A program made the translations under genes and the position numbers. Shown piece by piece: positions 36,271 to 45,183 of a DNA stretch of 64,000 bases. This DNA comes from Arthrobacter pascens (GTDB lineage Bacteria > Actinomycetota > Actinomycetes > Actinomycetales > Micrococcaceae), in assembly GCF_030815585.1 (NCBI RefSeq), contig NZ_JAUSWY010000001.1, forward strand, positions 1,736,001 to 1,800,000, in the 5' to 3' direction. Numbering within the stretch: the first letter of the stretch is position 1; the number at the start of each line of letters is the position of its first letter. Below the pieces are notes generated by a model, which saw nothing but the letters and a program-made list of their open reading frames with translations, ran no database searches and was not told where the DNA came from.

Positions 36271-36352
36271 CATCGCGCACACTGGATCCAGGCACGAAGA
36301 GCAGTCCAAGTTTTCCAACTGCAGGCAGTACAAAAAGGAAGAGATACTAACT

Positions 36353-37480
36353 TTGAGCAGCCACTACGACGTCCTCGGAGTCTCGCCGGAAGCCACCGGA
36401 GAAGAGATCAAGAAGGCCTACCGCAAGCTGGCCCGCACCCTTCACCCGGACGTCAACCCCGGTGATGATGCGTCGGACCGCTTCAAGGCCGTGACCCACG
36501 CCTACGAGGTGCTCTCCGACCCGCAGAAACGCCGGGTCTATGACACCACCGGCAACGAGAACGGTACGGACAACGGCTTTGGCGGCGGCGGGTACTCGGG
36601 CCAGGGCTTTGCGTTCCAGGACATTTTCGACACCTTCTTCGGTGCCGGTGGTTCGTCCGGGCCGGCCTCCCGCGTCCGGCGCGGACAGGACGCGCTCATC
36701 AGCGTCCGGATCGAGCTGCGTGACGCCGTGTTCGGCGTCAACAAGAAACTCGAAGTGGACACCGCCGTCACCTGTCCCACGTGCAACGGTTCATGCTGCC
36801 GGGAGGGAAGCCACCCGGAGCGCTGCGACATCTGCGGCGGAAGCGGCCAGGTCCAGCGCGCCGTCCGCTCCATCCTGGGCCAGGTCATGACGGCGGCCCC
36901 GTGCGGTAGCTGCGAAGGATTCGGAACCATCATCAAGGATCCCTGCAACGAGTGCAGCGGACAGGGCCGTATCCGCAGCAGGCGTTCCTTGACCATCAAG
37001 GTCCCTGCCGGGGTAGCCACCGGAACGCGCATCCAGTTGTCCGGGCAGGGTGAAGCGGGTCCCGCCGGCGGTCCTGCCGGTGACCTCTACGTTGAGATCC
37101 GGGTCAACAACGACGCCACCTACGTCCGCGATGGCGACGACCTGCACGCCACCCTGAACATTCCGATGACGGCGGCGGCCTTGGGTACTGAGCTCACACT
37201 TGAGACCTTTGACGGAATGCAGGAGATCGACGTCAGGTCGGGAACGCAGTCCGGCGAGATCATCACTCTCCGCGGCCTGGGCGTGACCCATCTGCGGGGC
37301 TACGGCCGCGGCGACCTGAAAGTGCATCTCCAGGTTGAGACCCCCTCGAAGCTGGATTCGGCACAGGAAGACCTGCTGCGGCAGCTCGCGAAGCTGCGCG
37401 GTGAGCAGTTCACCGAGGGGAAGCTGGCAGCCAGCGGCGGCGTCTTCGCCAAACTCCGGGACCGGTTCGGTAACCTGTAG
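36353..37480 (+). CDS. dnaJ: Chaperone DnaJ (second-type, HrcA-linked)
   Basis: A 375-residue co-chaperone. The J domain has HPD at 31-33, followed by a Gly-rich region (74-104) and four zinc repeats: C141/C144, C158/C161, C184/C187, C198/C201. The first repeat is CPTCNGSC where CxxCxGxG is expected, so the last Gly is replaced by Cys. The TTG start 36353 follows AAGGAAGAG. It stimulates DnaK ATPase. No dnaK or grpE is nearby, consistent with the actinobacterial DnaJ2 that travels with hrcA. Confidence 0.94.
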   Translation: MSSHYDVLGVSPEATGEEIKKAYRKLARTLHPDVNPGDDASDRFKAVTHAYEVLSDPQKRRVYDTTGNENGTDNGFGGGGYSGQGFAFQDIFDTFFGAGGSSGPASRVRRGQDALISVRIELRDAVFGVNKKLEVDTAVTCPTCNGSCCREGSHPERCDICGGSGQVQRAVRSILGQVMTAAPCGSCEGFGTIIKDPCNECSGQGRIRSRRSLTIKVPAGVATGTRIQLSGQGEAGPAGGPAGDLYVEIRVNNDATYVRDGDDLHATLNIPMTAAALGTELTLETFDGMQEIDVRSGTQSGEIITLRGLGVTHLRGYGRGDLKVHLQVETPSKLDSAQEDLLRQLAKLRGEQFTEGKLAASGGVFAKLRDRFGNL

Positions 37481-37482
37481 CG

Positions 37483-38265
37483 GTGAGCAATCCGGTTTTC
37501 TTCAGTGCCGTCGGGTCCCTTGACCAGGTGGTCCCCGGCGGGCGGTTTGTGCTTCAAGGACCGGAGGCCCGCCACGCAGTAACGGTCAAGCGCCTTACTG
37601 CCGGTGAATCCGTTGACATCGCCGACGGTGCGGGAAAACGGCTTACCGGAACTGTTGTCTCGGCCTCACCGTCCGAACTGACGGTGGAGTGCTCCGCGCT
37701 GGCCGTGGAAGGGCGGCCAGACATCCGGCTGGTCCTGGTCCAGGCGCTGGCCAAGGGCGACCGCGATGAACTTGCGGCCGAAACGGCCACGGAACTGGGT
37801 ATCGACGCCGTCATACCGTGGCAGTCCGAACGGTCCATTGTGCGCTGGAAGGGTGAGCGCGCGGCCAAAGCCCATGCCAAATGGCAGTCGGTGGTGACAG
37901 CGGCAGCCAAACAGGCCCGCCGCGCGTGGATACCGGAGGTGCGGGCCGCCGTCGACACCCCAGGCCTGGTTGCCGCCGTGGATGCAGCTGACTTGGCCGT
38001 GATTCTTCACGAGGACGCGGTGCGGCCGCTGCGGTCCGTCCTGGAGTCCTGGCACGATTCCCGTGCCGGAACCGGCCCCCGCGAAGTCCTGCTCATTGTT
38101 GGGCCGGAGGGCGGCATCAGCCCCCGCGAAGTCACCAGGCTCTGTGGCGCCGGCGCCGTGACGGCGATCCTGGGCCACCACGTCCTGCGGTCCTCCACCG
38201 CGGGCCCGGCAGCCGTGGTGCTGGCAAGCGATGTGCTGGGCCGCTGGGCCGTGCCCGCCCGCTGA
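37483..38265 (+). CDS. rsmE: 16S rRNA m3U1498 methyltransferase RsmE
   Basis: A 260-residue SPOUT methyltransferase. There is an N-terminal PUA-like part (VLQGPEARHAVTVKRL) and a C-terminal knot with IVGPEGGISPREV near 205 and LGHHVLRSSTAGPAAV. It methylates U1498 of 16S rRNA at N3 using SAM. GTG 37483 starts 2 bases after the dnaJ stop, so the genes are cotranscribed and possibly heat-inducible via HrcA. It is convergent with the GerMN lipoprotein gene. Confidence 0.92.
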   Translation: MSNPVFFSAVGSLDQVVPGGRFVLQGPEARHAVTVKRLTAGESVDIADGAGKRLTGTVVSASPSELTVECSALAVEGRPDIRLVLVQALAKGDRDELAAETATELGIDAVIPWQSERSIVRWKGERAAKAHAKWQSVVTAAAKQARRAWIPEVRAAVDTPGLVAAVDAADLAVILHEDAVRPLRSVLESWHDSRAGTGPREVLLIVGPEGGISPREVTRLCGAGAVTAILGHHVLRSSTAGPAAVVLASDVLGRWAVPAR

Positions 38266-38270
38266 GGGAG

Positions 38271-39230
38271 CTAGCGGACGCTGAAGCTGCGTGTGTCGAC
38301 GTACAGGTCCTGTTGGTTACCTGACGTGTCCACTTGGGAAACTCGGAGCTCGTAGTTGCCGGGAGTGAGCGTAAGGGCCAGGGTAAACACCCCGGACTGC
38401 GCAGCCTCGGCTGCGGCCGTCGTTTCGCCGGTGAGGAAGGGTGTCTTGTCCCCGTTGTCTTCAGCCCGCAGGATCTGCCAGCGGAGCTTGCCGCCCGGTA
38501 GGGTGCTGCGGCCGGTGATCTTGACGCTGCCGTCAGCCACCTCCACACCTTCCTGCGGATCAATGATCCAGACGGGCGCCACCATACCGGCGGTACGGGA
38601 CATCAGCGTCCCAAGCCGCACATGGTTGAACGCGAGGTAGTCCGTATGTCCATCCACCAGCACCATTACCTGGATCTGCTGGCCGGAATCGATGAGGCCG
38701 GAACTCGCACCGGCGGCTGTGGCCGTATACACGAGCTGCTGAATGGCGCGGCCAGCCATGTCGGCGTCGAGATTGCTGTTGAAGGCGTCCTCTGAGACGT
38801 CGACAGTGATGACGTTCTTGCCTGAGATGGAGGTGGCCAACTTTTTCGGGTTCTGCCAGGGAGTGAAGAAATCCGGGTCAAGCGGCTTATCGGACATCAT
38901 GGCGCGGAGCGCACGGGTTACCGGGTTTTCCTGCTCCGGCACGTCCCTGAATTCCCGGTACAGGAAAACGTTGCTGTTGCTGCGGCCGATCCAGTAGACA
39001 GGGGCCTTGTTGGACGACTGCGTGGTTTCCAGCGGTGCGCTTGTGGACGGGATGCCGGGGGAGTTGCTCGCGGTCACATTGCCGGGACCCGACGCCACTG
39101 TCGGTTCGGGGCCGGCGTCGGCGATGCAGCCCGTGAGTACCAGGGCAACAGCAAGGAGGCCAAGGAGGCACAGGGAACGGATCCGTCCCAATGCACGTCC
39201 CGTGGCAAGGGGCGTCGCTCTTCCCGGCAC
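38271..39230 (-). CDS. GerMN-domain lipoprotein
   Basis: A 319-residue lipoprotein. A basic start and hydrophobic helix end in lipobox LTGC (Cys35). After a Ser/Thr/Pro linker comes a GerMN domain (about 85-205, VFLYREFRDV) and then an immunoglobulin-like Gmad2 domain (about 225-319). GTG 39230 is chosen because the longer frame has no plausible signal; AGGAAGG lies about 14 bases upstream, which is far. In non-sporulating actinobacteria such proteins sit on the outer membrane face; a cell-envelope role is likely but unproven. Confidence 0.75.
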   Translation of the reverse strand: MPGRATPLATGRALGRIRSLCLLGLLAVALVLTGCIADAGPEPTVASGPGNVTASNSPGIPSTSAPLETTQSSNKAPVYWIGRSNSNVFLYREFRDVPEQENPVTRALRAMMSDKPLDPDFFTPWQNPKKLATSISGKNVITVDVSEDAFNSNLDADMAGRAIQQLVYTATAAGASSGLIDSGQQIQVMVLVDGHTDYLAFNHVRLGTLMSRTAGMVAPVWIIDPQEGVEVADGSVKITGRSTLPGGKLRWQILRAEDNGDKTPFLTGETTAAAEAAQSGVFTLALTLTPGNYELRVSQVDTSGNQQDLYVDTRSFSVR

Positions 39231-39487
39231 TGTGATGGCCGTGTCCTTCCTGGTTGTGGTGGGCCGGTCCCCGGACGGCCTGGATTTCCAGCATTGCACA
39301 CGGCATGTTCCCGGCGGGGCCCAATTCCGCCCACCGGCGCAACTGCAACGGGAACGATATGAGGCCGATATGAAGTTGATACCTAAAGACGGGAACCATG
39401 TCTCAACCGAGGCCTCTCCACCCTGCGCCGAGACCTTCCGGCTGAGCCGCTGGAGAGTCCTTGCTGGCGTAAGATGATAGGAATCCG

Positions 39488-40684
39488 GTGACCACCGGCC
39501 TGCTCGGCAACCGCCGTGCAGGTCCCGTGTCATCCGCGGTGTCAACCGCACATTTATTCGAACTGGAGGGGACCCCAGGCCTGCGGGCCAGCACCATGAC
39601 TGAATCAGCGAACGGAAAGCGCAGGCTAAACACCGGAGAGCGCGCCGCAGGAGAATTTCCCCATACCCTTCCCGGTATCCGGACGGAGGTGGTTCTCTTT
39701 GACAACTCCGATCAGATGGTCCAAACGCTCGGCAGCCATGATGAGGCTTTGCGCTTTGTTGAGGAACAGTTCCCGGCCGTAAACTTCCACGTCCGCGGAA
39801 ACGAACTGTCCATCAGCGGACCTGCCAGCGATGTTCCCCGGATCATGCGGCTGCTGCACGAGGTGCGCGGCCTCGTGGCCCGCGGTACCGTGATCAGCCC
39901 CGCCGTATTGCAGCAACTTGTAGCCCTGCTGCGCAGCCAGTCGCTCCAGAACCCTGTGGACGTGCTGACCCATGACATCCTGTCCAGCCGCGGCAAGACC
40001 ATCCGGCCCAAGACTCTGAACCAGAAAAACTACGTTGATGCGATCGATGCGAATACGGTGATTTTCGGGATCGGCCCCGCCGGAACAGGCAAAACCTACC
40101 TCGCCATGGCCAAAGCCGTCCAGGCCCTGCAGCAGAAGGAAGTCAGCCGGATTATCCTGACCCGGCCAGCCGTCGAAGCGGGCGAGAGACTGGGCTTCCT
40201 GCCGGGTACGCTGAGCGACAAAATCGACCCCTACCTGCGCCCCCTCTACGATGCACTGCACGACATGATGGACCCCGAATCCATTCCGCGCCTGATGGCC
40301 GCCGGAACCATTGAAGTGGCGCCCCTTGCCTATATGCGCGGGCGGACCCTCAACGATGCCTTCATCATTCTCGACGAGGCGCAGAACACCACACCCGAGC
40401 AGATGAAGATGTTCCTGACCCGGCTCGGTTTCGGCTCCAAGATGGTGGTCACCGGAGACGTCACGCAGGTGGACCTTCCCTTTGGCACGAGGTCCGGGCT
40501 GCGGATTGTGGAGGAAATCCTGCAGGGGATCGAGGACGTGAACTTCACCGTCCTGGATTCCACGGACGTGGTCCGTCACCGCTTGGTGGGCGACATCGTC
40601 CGGGCCTACAGCCTCTGGGACGATGTCCAGCGGAACCGGGTCAAGCACTCTGTGGCAAGGGAAAAGCGGGGAGAGCACGCGTGA
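39488..40684 (+). CDS. phoH: PhoH-like ATPase (YbeZ type)
   Basis: A 398-residue cytoplasmic ATPase. The N-terminal part (65-130) resembles a small RNA-binding fold, then Walker A GPAGTGKT at 196-203 and Walker B FIILDEAQN at 292-300. GTG 39488 has AGGA 5 bases upstream; ATG 39596 (MTESANGK) is an alternative lacking a good ribosome site. It overlaps ybeY by GTGA. The phoH-ybeY pair acts in rRNA maturation in other bacteria. It leads the operon phoH-ybeY-CBS protein-era. Confidence 0.9.
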   Translation: MTTGLLGNRRAGPVSSAVSTAHLFELEGTPGLRASTMTESANGKRRLNTGERAAGEFPHTLPGIRTEVVLFDNSDQMVQTLGSHDEALRFVEEQFPAVNFHVRGNELSISGPASDVPRIMRLLHEVRGLVARGTVISPAVLQQLVALLRSQSLQNPVDVLTHDILSSRGKTIRPKTLNQKNYVDAIDANTVIFGIGPAGTGKTYLAMAKAVQALQQKEVSRIILTRPAVEAGERLGFLPGTLSDKIDPYLRPLYDALHDMMDPESIPRLMAAGTIEVAPLAYMRGRTLNDAFIILDEAQNTTPEQMKMFLTRLGFGSKMVVTGDVTQVDLPFGTRSGLRIVEEILQGIEDVNFTVLDSTDVVRHRLVGDIVRAYSLWDDVQRNRVKHSVAREKRGEHA

Positions 40685-41154
40685 GCATCGAGGTAAACAA
40701 CGAATCCGGCATCCAGCTGGACGAAGCGGGGCTCGTAGCGCTCTCCAGGTACATCTTTGAGCAGCTCTACATTCACCCGCAGGCGGAACTGTCCATTCTC
40801 CTGGTGGACGAACCTGCCATGGAGAAGCTCCACATCGAGCTTATGGACGAGCCCGGCTCCACCGACGTGCTGTCCGTACCGATGGACGAACTGACCCCGG
40901 GCACTCCGGACCGGCCAACGCCGCAGGGGACGCTCGGCGACATCGCCGTGTGTCCACAAGTCGCCCAGGTCCAGGCCAAGAACGCGGGTCATTCGTTGCA
41001 GGACGAGATGCTGCTCCTGACCACCCATGGCATCCTCCACCTCCTGGGTTACGACCATGCTGAACCCGAGGAAAAGGAAGAGATGTTCGGCCTGCAGCGC
41101 GAACTCCTGTCCGGATTCACCGGCAAAGAAGCACCCGCCGAGACCACGAAGTGA
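40681..41154 (+). CDS. ybeY: Endoribonuclease YbeY
   Basis: A 157-residue metalloprotein with the zinc motif HGILHLLGYDH (H116, H120, H126). It matures the 3' end of 16S rRNA and helps ribosome quality control. It overlaps phoH (GTGA) and the following CBS gene (GTGA), so all are translationally coupled. Length is normal. Confidence 0.94.
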   Translation: MSIEVNNESGIQLDEAGLVALSRYIFEQLYIHPQAELSILLVDEPAMEKLHIELMDEPGSTDVLSVPMDELTPGTPDRPTPQGTLGDIAVCPQVAQVQAKNAGHSLQDEMLLLTTHGILHLLGYDHAEPEEKEEMFGLQRELLSGFTGKEAPAETTK

Positions 41155-42482
41155 CTCCTCTGCTCCTCGTCTGCATGGCCTTGGCCTTCCTCAGTATTGC
41201 CGCGCTCCTGACGGCGGCGGAGGCCGCTTTTAATTTCCTTCCCCGGCACGACGCTGAAGATGCGCTCCTCAACAGCCGCGGAAGTGCGATGAAACGCATC
41301 CTTGCGCAGCCGGTGGCCCACATCCGGGCGTTGAGGTTCTGGCGGATCTGGTTCGAGATGGCCTCTGCCGTGGCAGTTGCTGTTTTGCTCCACAGCCTGC
41401 TGGATAACGTGTGGCTTGCCGGGCTGGCAGCCACAGGCATCATGGCGCTGCTCGGATTCGTGATTGTGGGAGTCTCGCCGCGGCAGCTCGGCAGGCTCCA
41501 CTCCGCGGCGGTGGTCCGGTTTTCCGCACCCCTGATCCGGTTCCTGACCTGGATTCTGGGACCCATCCCCGCCTGGCTTGTGGCGCTGGGGAGCGCCGCC
41601 GCCCCTGGCGCTCCCGGCGGCGACGAGGCCTTCTTCAGTGAGCAGGAATTCCGCGAACTCGTGGACAGGGCGAGTGAGTCCGACATGATCGAAGACACCG
41701 AGGCTGAAATGATCCAGTCCGTCTTTGACTTTGGCGATACGCTGGTGCGTGCCGTTATGGTTCCGCGGACGGACATCCTCAGCATCGACGCCGGATCCAG
41801 CCTCAGGCGGGCCATGTCCCTTTTCCTGCGGTCCGGCTACTCACGGATCCCGGTGATCGGGGACAGCGCCGACCAGATCCTGGGCATCGTCTATCTGAAG
41901 GATGTTGCCTCAACGCTCCACGAACTGGGTCCCGACGAGGAGCCGCCGCTCGTCGAAGCACTCGCCCGCGAAGTGCGGTATGTTCCGGAATCCAAGCCGG
42001 TCAGTGACCTGCTGCGCGAGCTTCAGAAGGAATCAACCCATGTGGCAATCGTCATCGACGAATACGGCGGCACCGCCGGCCTTGTCACGCTGGAGGATCT
42101 CATCGAAGAGATCGTCGGCGAAATTGTGGATGAATATGACACCGAAAGTGCCGAGGCCGTGGCACTCGGGGATGGTTCGTTCCGCGTAAGCGCCCGGATG
42201 AGCATCGACGATCTAGGGGAACTCTTCGACATTGAACTCGACGACGACGAGGTGGACACCGTCGGCGGGCTGCTGGCCAAGGCCCTTGGCCGGGTTCCGA
42301 TCGTAGGGAGCAGCGTGAAGGTGGATGGCGTATCGCTGCGCGCCGAACGGCTCGAAGGCCGCCGGAACCGCGTCAGCCACATCATTGCGGCGGCAGTACC
42401 AAAAGTAGACACTGACCTTGAAAACCTCCTCGACGAGGCGGAAACAACCCACCAGGGAGTTCCACGTGAGCAAGAAAAATAG
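41151..42482 (+). CDS. CNNM/CorC-like membrane protein with CBS domains
   Basis: A 443-residue protein. A DUF21/CNNM membrane part with about four helices occupies 1-155. A CBS pair follows at about 190-325 (VMVPRTDILSID and VIDEYGGTAGLVTLEDLIEEI), then a CorC_HlyC domain at 345-425. The family is linked to magnesium or cobalt export and sits in the ybeY-era operon in many bacteria. It is often annotated as hemolysin, which is misleading. The last 17 bases overlap era. Confidence 0.9.
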   Translation: MTPLLLVCMALAFLSIAALLTAAEAAFNFLPRHDAEDALLNSRGSAMKRILAQPVAHIRALRFWRIWFEMASAVAVAVLLHSLLDNVWLAGLAATGIMALLGFVIVGVSPRQLGRLHSAAVVRFSAPLIRFLTWILGPIPAWLVALGSAAAPGAPGGDEAFFSEQEFRELVDRASESDMIEDTEAEMIQSVFDFGDTLVRAVMVPRTDILSIDAGSSLRRAMSLFLRSGYSRIPVIGDSADQILGIVYLKDVASTLHELGPDEEPPLVEALAREVRYVPESKPVSDLLRELQKESTHVAIVIDEYGGTAGLVTLEDLIEEIVGEIVDEYDTESAEAVALGDGSFRVSARMSIDDLGELFDIELDDDEVDTVGGLLAKALGRVPIVGSSVKVDGVSLRAERLEGRRNRVSHIIAAAVPKVDTDLENLLDEAETTHQGVPREQEK

Positions 42483-43440
42483 GCCCCGAATCAACCAGGA
42501 TTCTGCGAACGAAGACTTCGGCGGCTTCCGCGCCGGCTTCTCAGTCCTGGTAGGGCGCCCCAATGCAGGCAAGTCCACCCTCACCAATGCCCTGGTGGGC
42601 AAGAAGGTGGCCATCACTTCCGCCAAGCCGCAGACCACCCGCCACACGATCCGAGGAATTGTCCACCGCGATGATGCGCAGCTGATTCTGGTCGACACCC
42701 CGGGCCTGCACCGCCCGCGCACGCTGTTGGGCAAACGCCTCAACGACCTGGTGGCTGACACCTTGGCCGAAGTGGACGCGATCGGTTTCTGCTTGCCGGC
42801 CAACGAAAAAATCGGCCCGGGCGACAAGTACATTGCCGCCCAGCTTGCCGCCGTGGGAAGCAAGCCCATCATCGCGATCGTCACCAAGGCGGACCTCGTG
42901 GACCGCCAGGCATTAACTGAACAGCTCCTCGCAGTCGCGGCGCTTGGCCGTGAAGTACTGGGGGAGGACGGCTGGAAGGACATCGTTCCGGTCTCCGCCA
43001 CCGACGGCTTCCAGGTGGGCACGGTGGCCGATGTGCTCATCAGCCACATGCCGCCGTCGCCGCCGCTGTACCCCGACGGAGAACTGACCGACGAACCCGA
43101 GGCCGTGATGGTGGCCGAACTCATCCGGGAAGCTGCGCTGGAAGGCGTCCGCGACGAACTGCCACACTCCCTGGCGGTGGTTGTCGACGAGATCGTGGCC
43201 CGTGAAGGCCGCGCCGAAGACAACCAGCTCCTTGACGTGAGGGTCAATCTTTACGTGGAGCGACCCTCCCAGAAGGCCATCATCATCGGCAAGGGGGGTG
43301 CCCGGCTGCGCGAAGTAGGCACCAACGCCCGGAAGGGAATCGAGGCCCTCCTCGGCACACGTATCTATCTTGACCTCCATGTCAAGGTGGCCAAGGACTG
43401 GCAGCGGGATCCGAAACAGCTGGTTAAACTCGGCTTCTGA
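42466..43440 (+). CDS. era: GTPase Era
   Basis: A 324-residue GTPase required for 30S assembly. The G1 motif GRPNAGKS is at 30-37, G3 is DTPGLHRP, G4 is TKAD, and a C-terminal KH domain has IIIGKGGARLREVG. GTG 42466 follows AGGGAG; the longer frame lies wholly inside the CBS gene and is rejected. It is the last gene of the phoH operon. Confidence 0.94.
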   Translation: MSKKNRPRINQDSANEDFGGFRAGFSVLVGRPNAGKSTLTNALVGKKVAITSAKPQTTRHTIRGIVHRDDAQLILVDTPGLHRPRTLLGKRLNDLVADTLAEVDAIGFCLPANEKIGPGDKYIAAQLAAVGSKPIIAIVTKADLVDRQALTEQLLAVAALGREVLGEDGWKDIVPVSATDGFQVGTVADVLISHMPPSPPLYPDGELTDEPEAVMVAELIREAALEGVRDELPHSLAVVVDEIVAREGRAEDNQLLDVRVNLYVERPSQKAIIIGKGGARLREVGTNARKGIEALLGTRIYLDLHVKVAKDWQRDPKQLVKLGF

Positions 43441-43536
43441 CGCCCCGAAACGTTGCCTCCGGCCGTTCGTCCGGCGTTTTCCCAGCCTGGACAACTAAAA
43501 TAGGCCGGATTCAGATTTTAGAGGAAGGTACACCCT

Positions 43537-45123
43537 GTGGTGCGAGGTCGCGACAAACGCGAATACGGAGCTGACCCGTCAGCCGGATCCGGGCCAGTTT
43601 CCCGTCACGCAGACGATCCCGCCGTCGGCTCCGCCCGCCATCTTGGAGTGCAGCGCCGGATGCCGGTGTGGCTCAAGGTGACCACCGCCGTGGCTTCCAT
43701 CGTGGTTCTCGGAGGCCTTGCCTTTGGCGGGTTCTGGTTCTTCCGGCTGCAGTCGCAGATCTCCAAGGCGCCGCTCACTGCCGGCAACGGCTCCGCGAAT
43801 GCCGTGAACGACTCCAGTGACAGGATGCAGATCCTTATCCTCGGCTCGGATACCCGTGATGGCAAGAACGCCGAATACGGCACAACGGAGGACTCCAGCG
43901 GCTACGGACAATCAGATGTGATGATGCTGATGGACATTTCGGCGGACAACAAGCGGGTCAACGTCATCAGCTTCCCGCGGGACCTCCTGGTGGACATCCC
44001 CGAGTGCAAGGATCCAAAGACGAACCAGGTCTACCCTGCCCGCAGCGGAGTCATGATCAACGAGGCCATGGCCCAGGCGGGCATCGGCTGCGCCGTTGAC
44101 ACCGTCAACAAGCTCACCGGACTCGAAGTGGACCACTTCATGATGGCGGACTTCAACGCCGTCAAGGAGCTCTCCAATACCGTGGGCGGTGTGCAGGTCT
44201 GCATCAGTGACGCCGTCTACGATCCTGACTCCCGCCTACGGCTGCCCAAAGGTACGTCCTCCGTCGAAGGGGAAATGGCGCTGGCCTTCCTGCGGGCCCG
44301 ACATGCCTTCGCTGACGGCGGCGATCTGGGCCGCATTAAGGCCCAGCAGGGGTTCCTCTCGTCACTCACCCGCAAAATCAAGGACGACGGCACTTTGTCC
44401 GATCCCGGCAAGATGCTGCGGATCGCCGATGTCGTCACCCAGAACCTCACAGTGGACGAGGGCCTGGCATCAGTACCGTCACTCCTCACCATCGGGAACC
44501 GGCTGAAGAATATCGATATCAGCAAAGTGGCGTTTGTGGCTGTCCCCACAACCGCTGCAGTCACCGATCCCAACCGCCTGCAGGTCGCTGAACCGGCAGG
44601 GTCGCAGCTGTTCTCTGCCCTCCGCAAGGATGTGGACCTCACTGATCCCACGGCGCCAACCACCAGCCCGAGTCCGTCACCGACGGACGGTGCACCTGCC
44701 TCGCCTGCACCAACCCCGACCGAAACGACCCCGGCCCTGCCGCCCTACGACAAGGCCTTGCAGCCCGTGTCTGTGGCCAACGGAACCGGTGTGCCGGGAC
44801 GTTCCCAGGAGATCGCCAAGTTACTGCTGACGGATGGCTTTGCCCAGCCCGGGCTGCTGGAGGCCCAGGCGCTGGCGCAGTCCGTTGTCTACTACGGACC
44901 GCAATACGCCGATGTGGCAGCCGATGTGGCGGCATTGCTGGGAATCCCAGCGGAGCAGGTACTGCCGGCGCCGGCCCTCGTCGGGGTGCAGGTCTACCTG
45001 GGTGAGGACTTTTCCAAAGGCACTAAATACGGTGCGGTTGCCCTGCCGGCGGACATCGTGAACCAGACAGCGGGAGACACCGTCTGCCAGCAGGCCAATC
45101 CGGAGCTGATCGTCGCGGGCTAG
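43537..45123 (+). CDS. LytR-CpsA-Psr family ligase with LytR_C domain
   Basis: A 528-residue type II membrane protein. A cytoplasmic N-terminus, one helix (about 46-70) and an LCP domain (about 95-270) with ILILGSDTRDG, SDVMMLMDI and VISFPRDLLVDIP. After a Pro/Thr/Ser linker (about 365-400) comes a LytR_C domain (405-500). LCP enzymes attach polymers such as teichoic acid or arabinogalactan to peptidoglycan from lipid carriers. GTG 43537 has AGGAAGG about 10 bases upstream. A terminator follows. Confidence 0.9.
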   Translation: MVRGRDKREYGADPSAGSGPVSRHADDPAVGSARHLGVQRRMPVWLKVTTAVASIVVLGGLAFGGFWFFRLQSQISKAPLTAGNGSANAVNDSSDRMQILILGSDTRDGKNAEYGTTEDSSGYGQSDVMMLMDISADNKRVNVISFPRDLLVDIPECKDPKTNQVYPARSGVMINEAMAQAGIGCAVDTVNKLTGLEVDHFMMADFNAVKELSNTVGGVQVCISDAVYDPDSRLRLPKGTSSVEGEMALAFLRARHAFADGGDLGRIKAQQGFLSSLTRKIKDDGTLSDPGKMLRIADVVTQNLTVDEGLASVPSLLTIGNRLKNIDISKVAFVAVPTTAAVTDPNRLQVAEPAGSQLFSALRKDVDLTDPTAPTTSPSPSPTDGAPASPAPTPTETTPALPPYDKALQPVSVANGTGVPGRSQEIAKLLLTDGFAQPGLLEAQALAQSVVYYGPQYADVAADVAALLGIPAEQVLPAPALVGVQVYLGEDFSKGTKYGAVALPADIVNQTAGDTVCQQANPELIVAG

Positions 45124-45132
45124 CCCGGGGCG

Positions 45133-45176
45133 GCACATAGGCGGGGCCGGCCATGTGGTCAGCCCCGCCTATGTGC
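45133..45176. terminator. Bidirectional terminator between LCP and M13 peptidase genes
   Basis: A 15-base stem, 45133-45147 with 45162-45176, between two convergent genes. T-tracts are short on both strands. Confidence 0.72.
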
Positions 45177-45183
45177 TTCGGCG

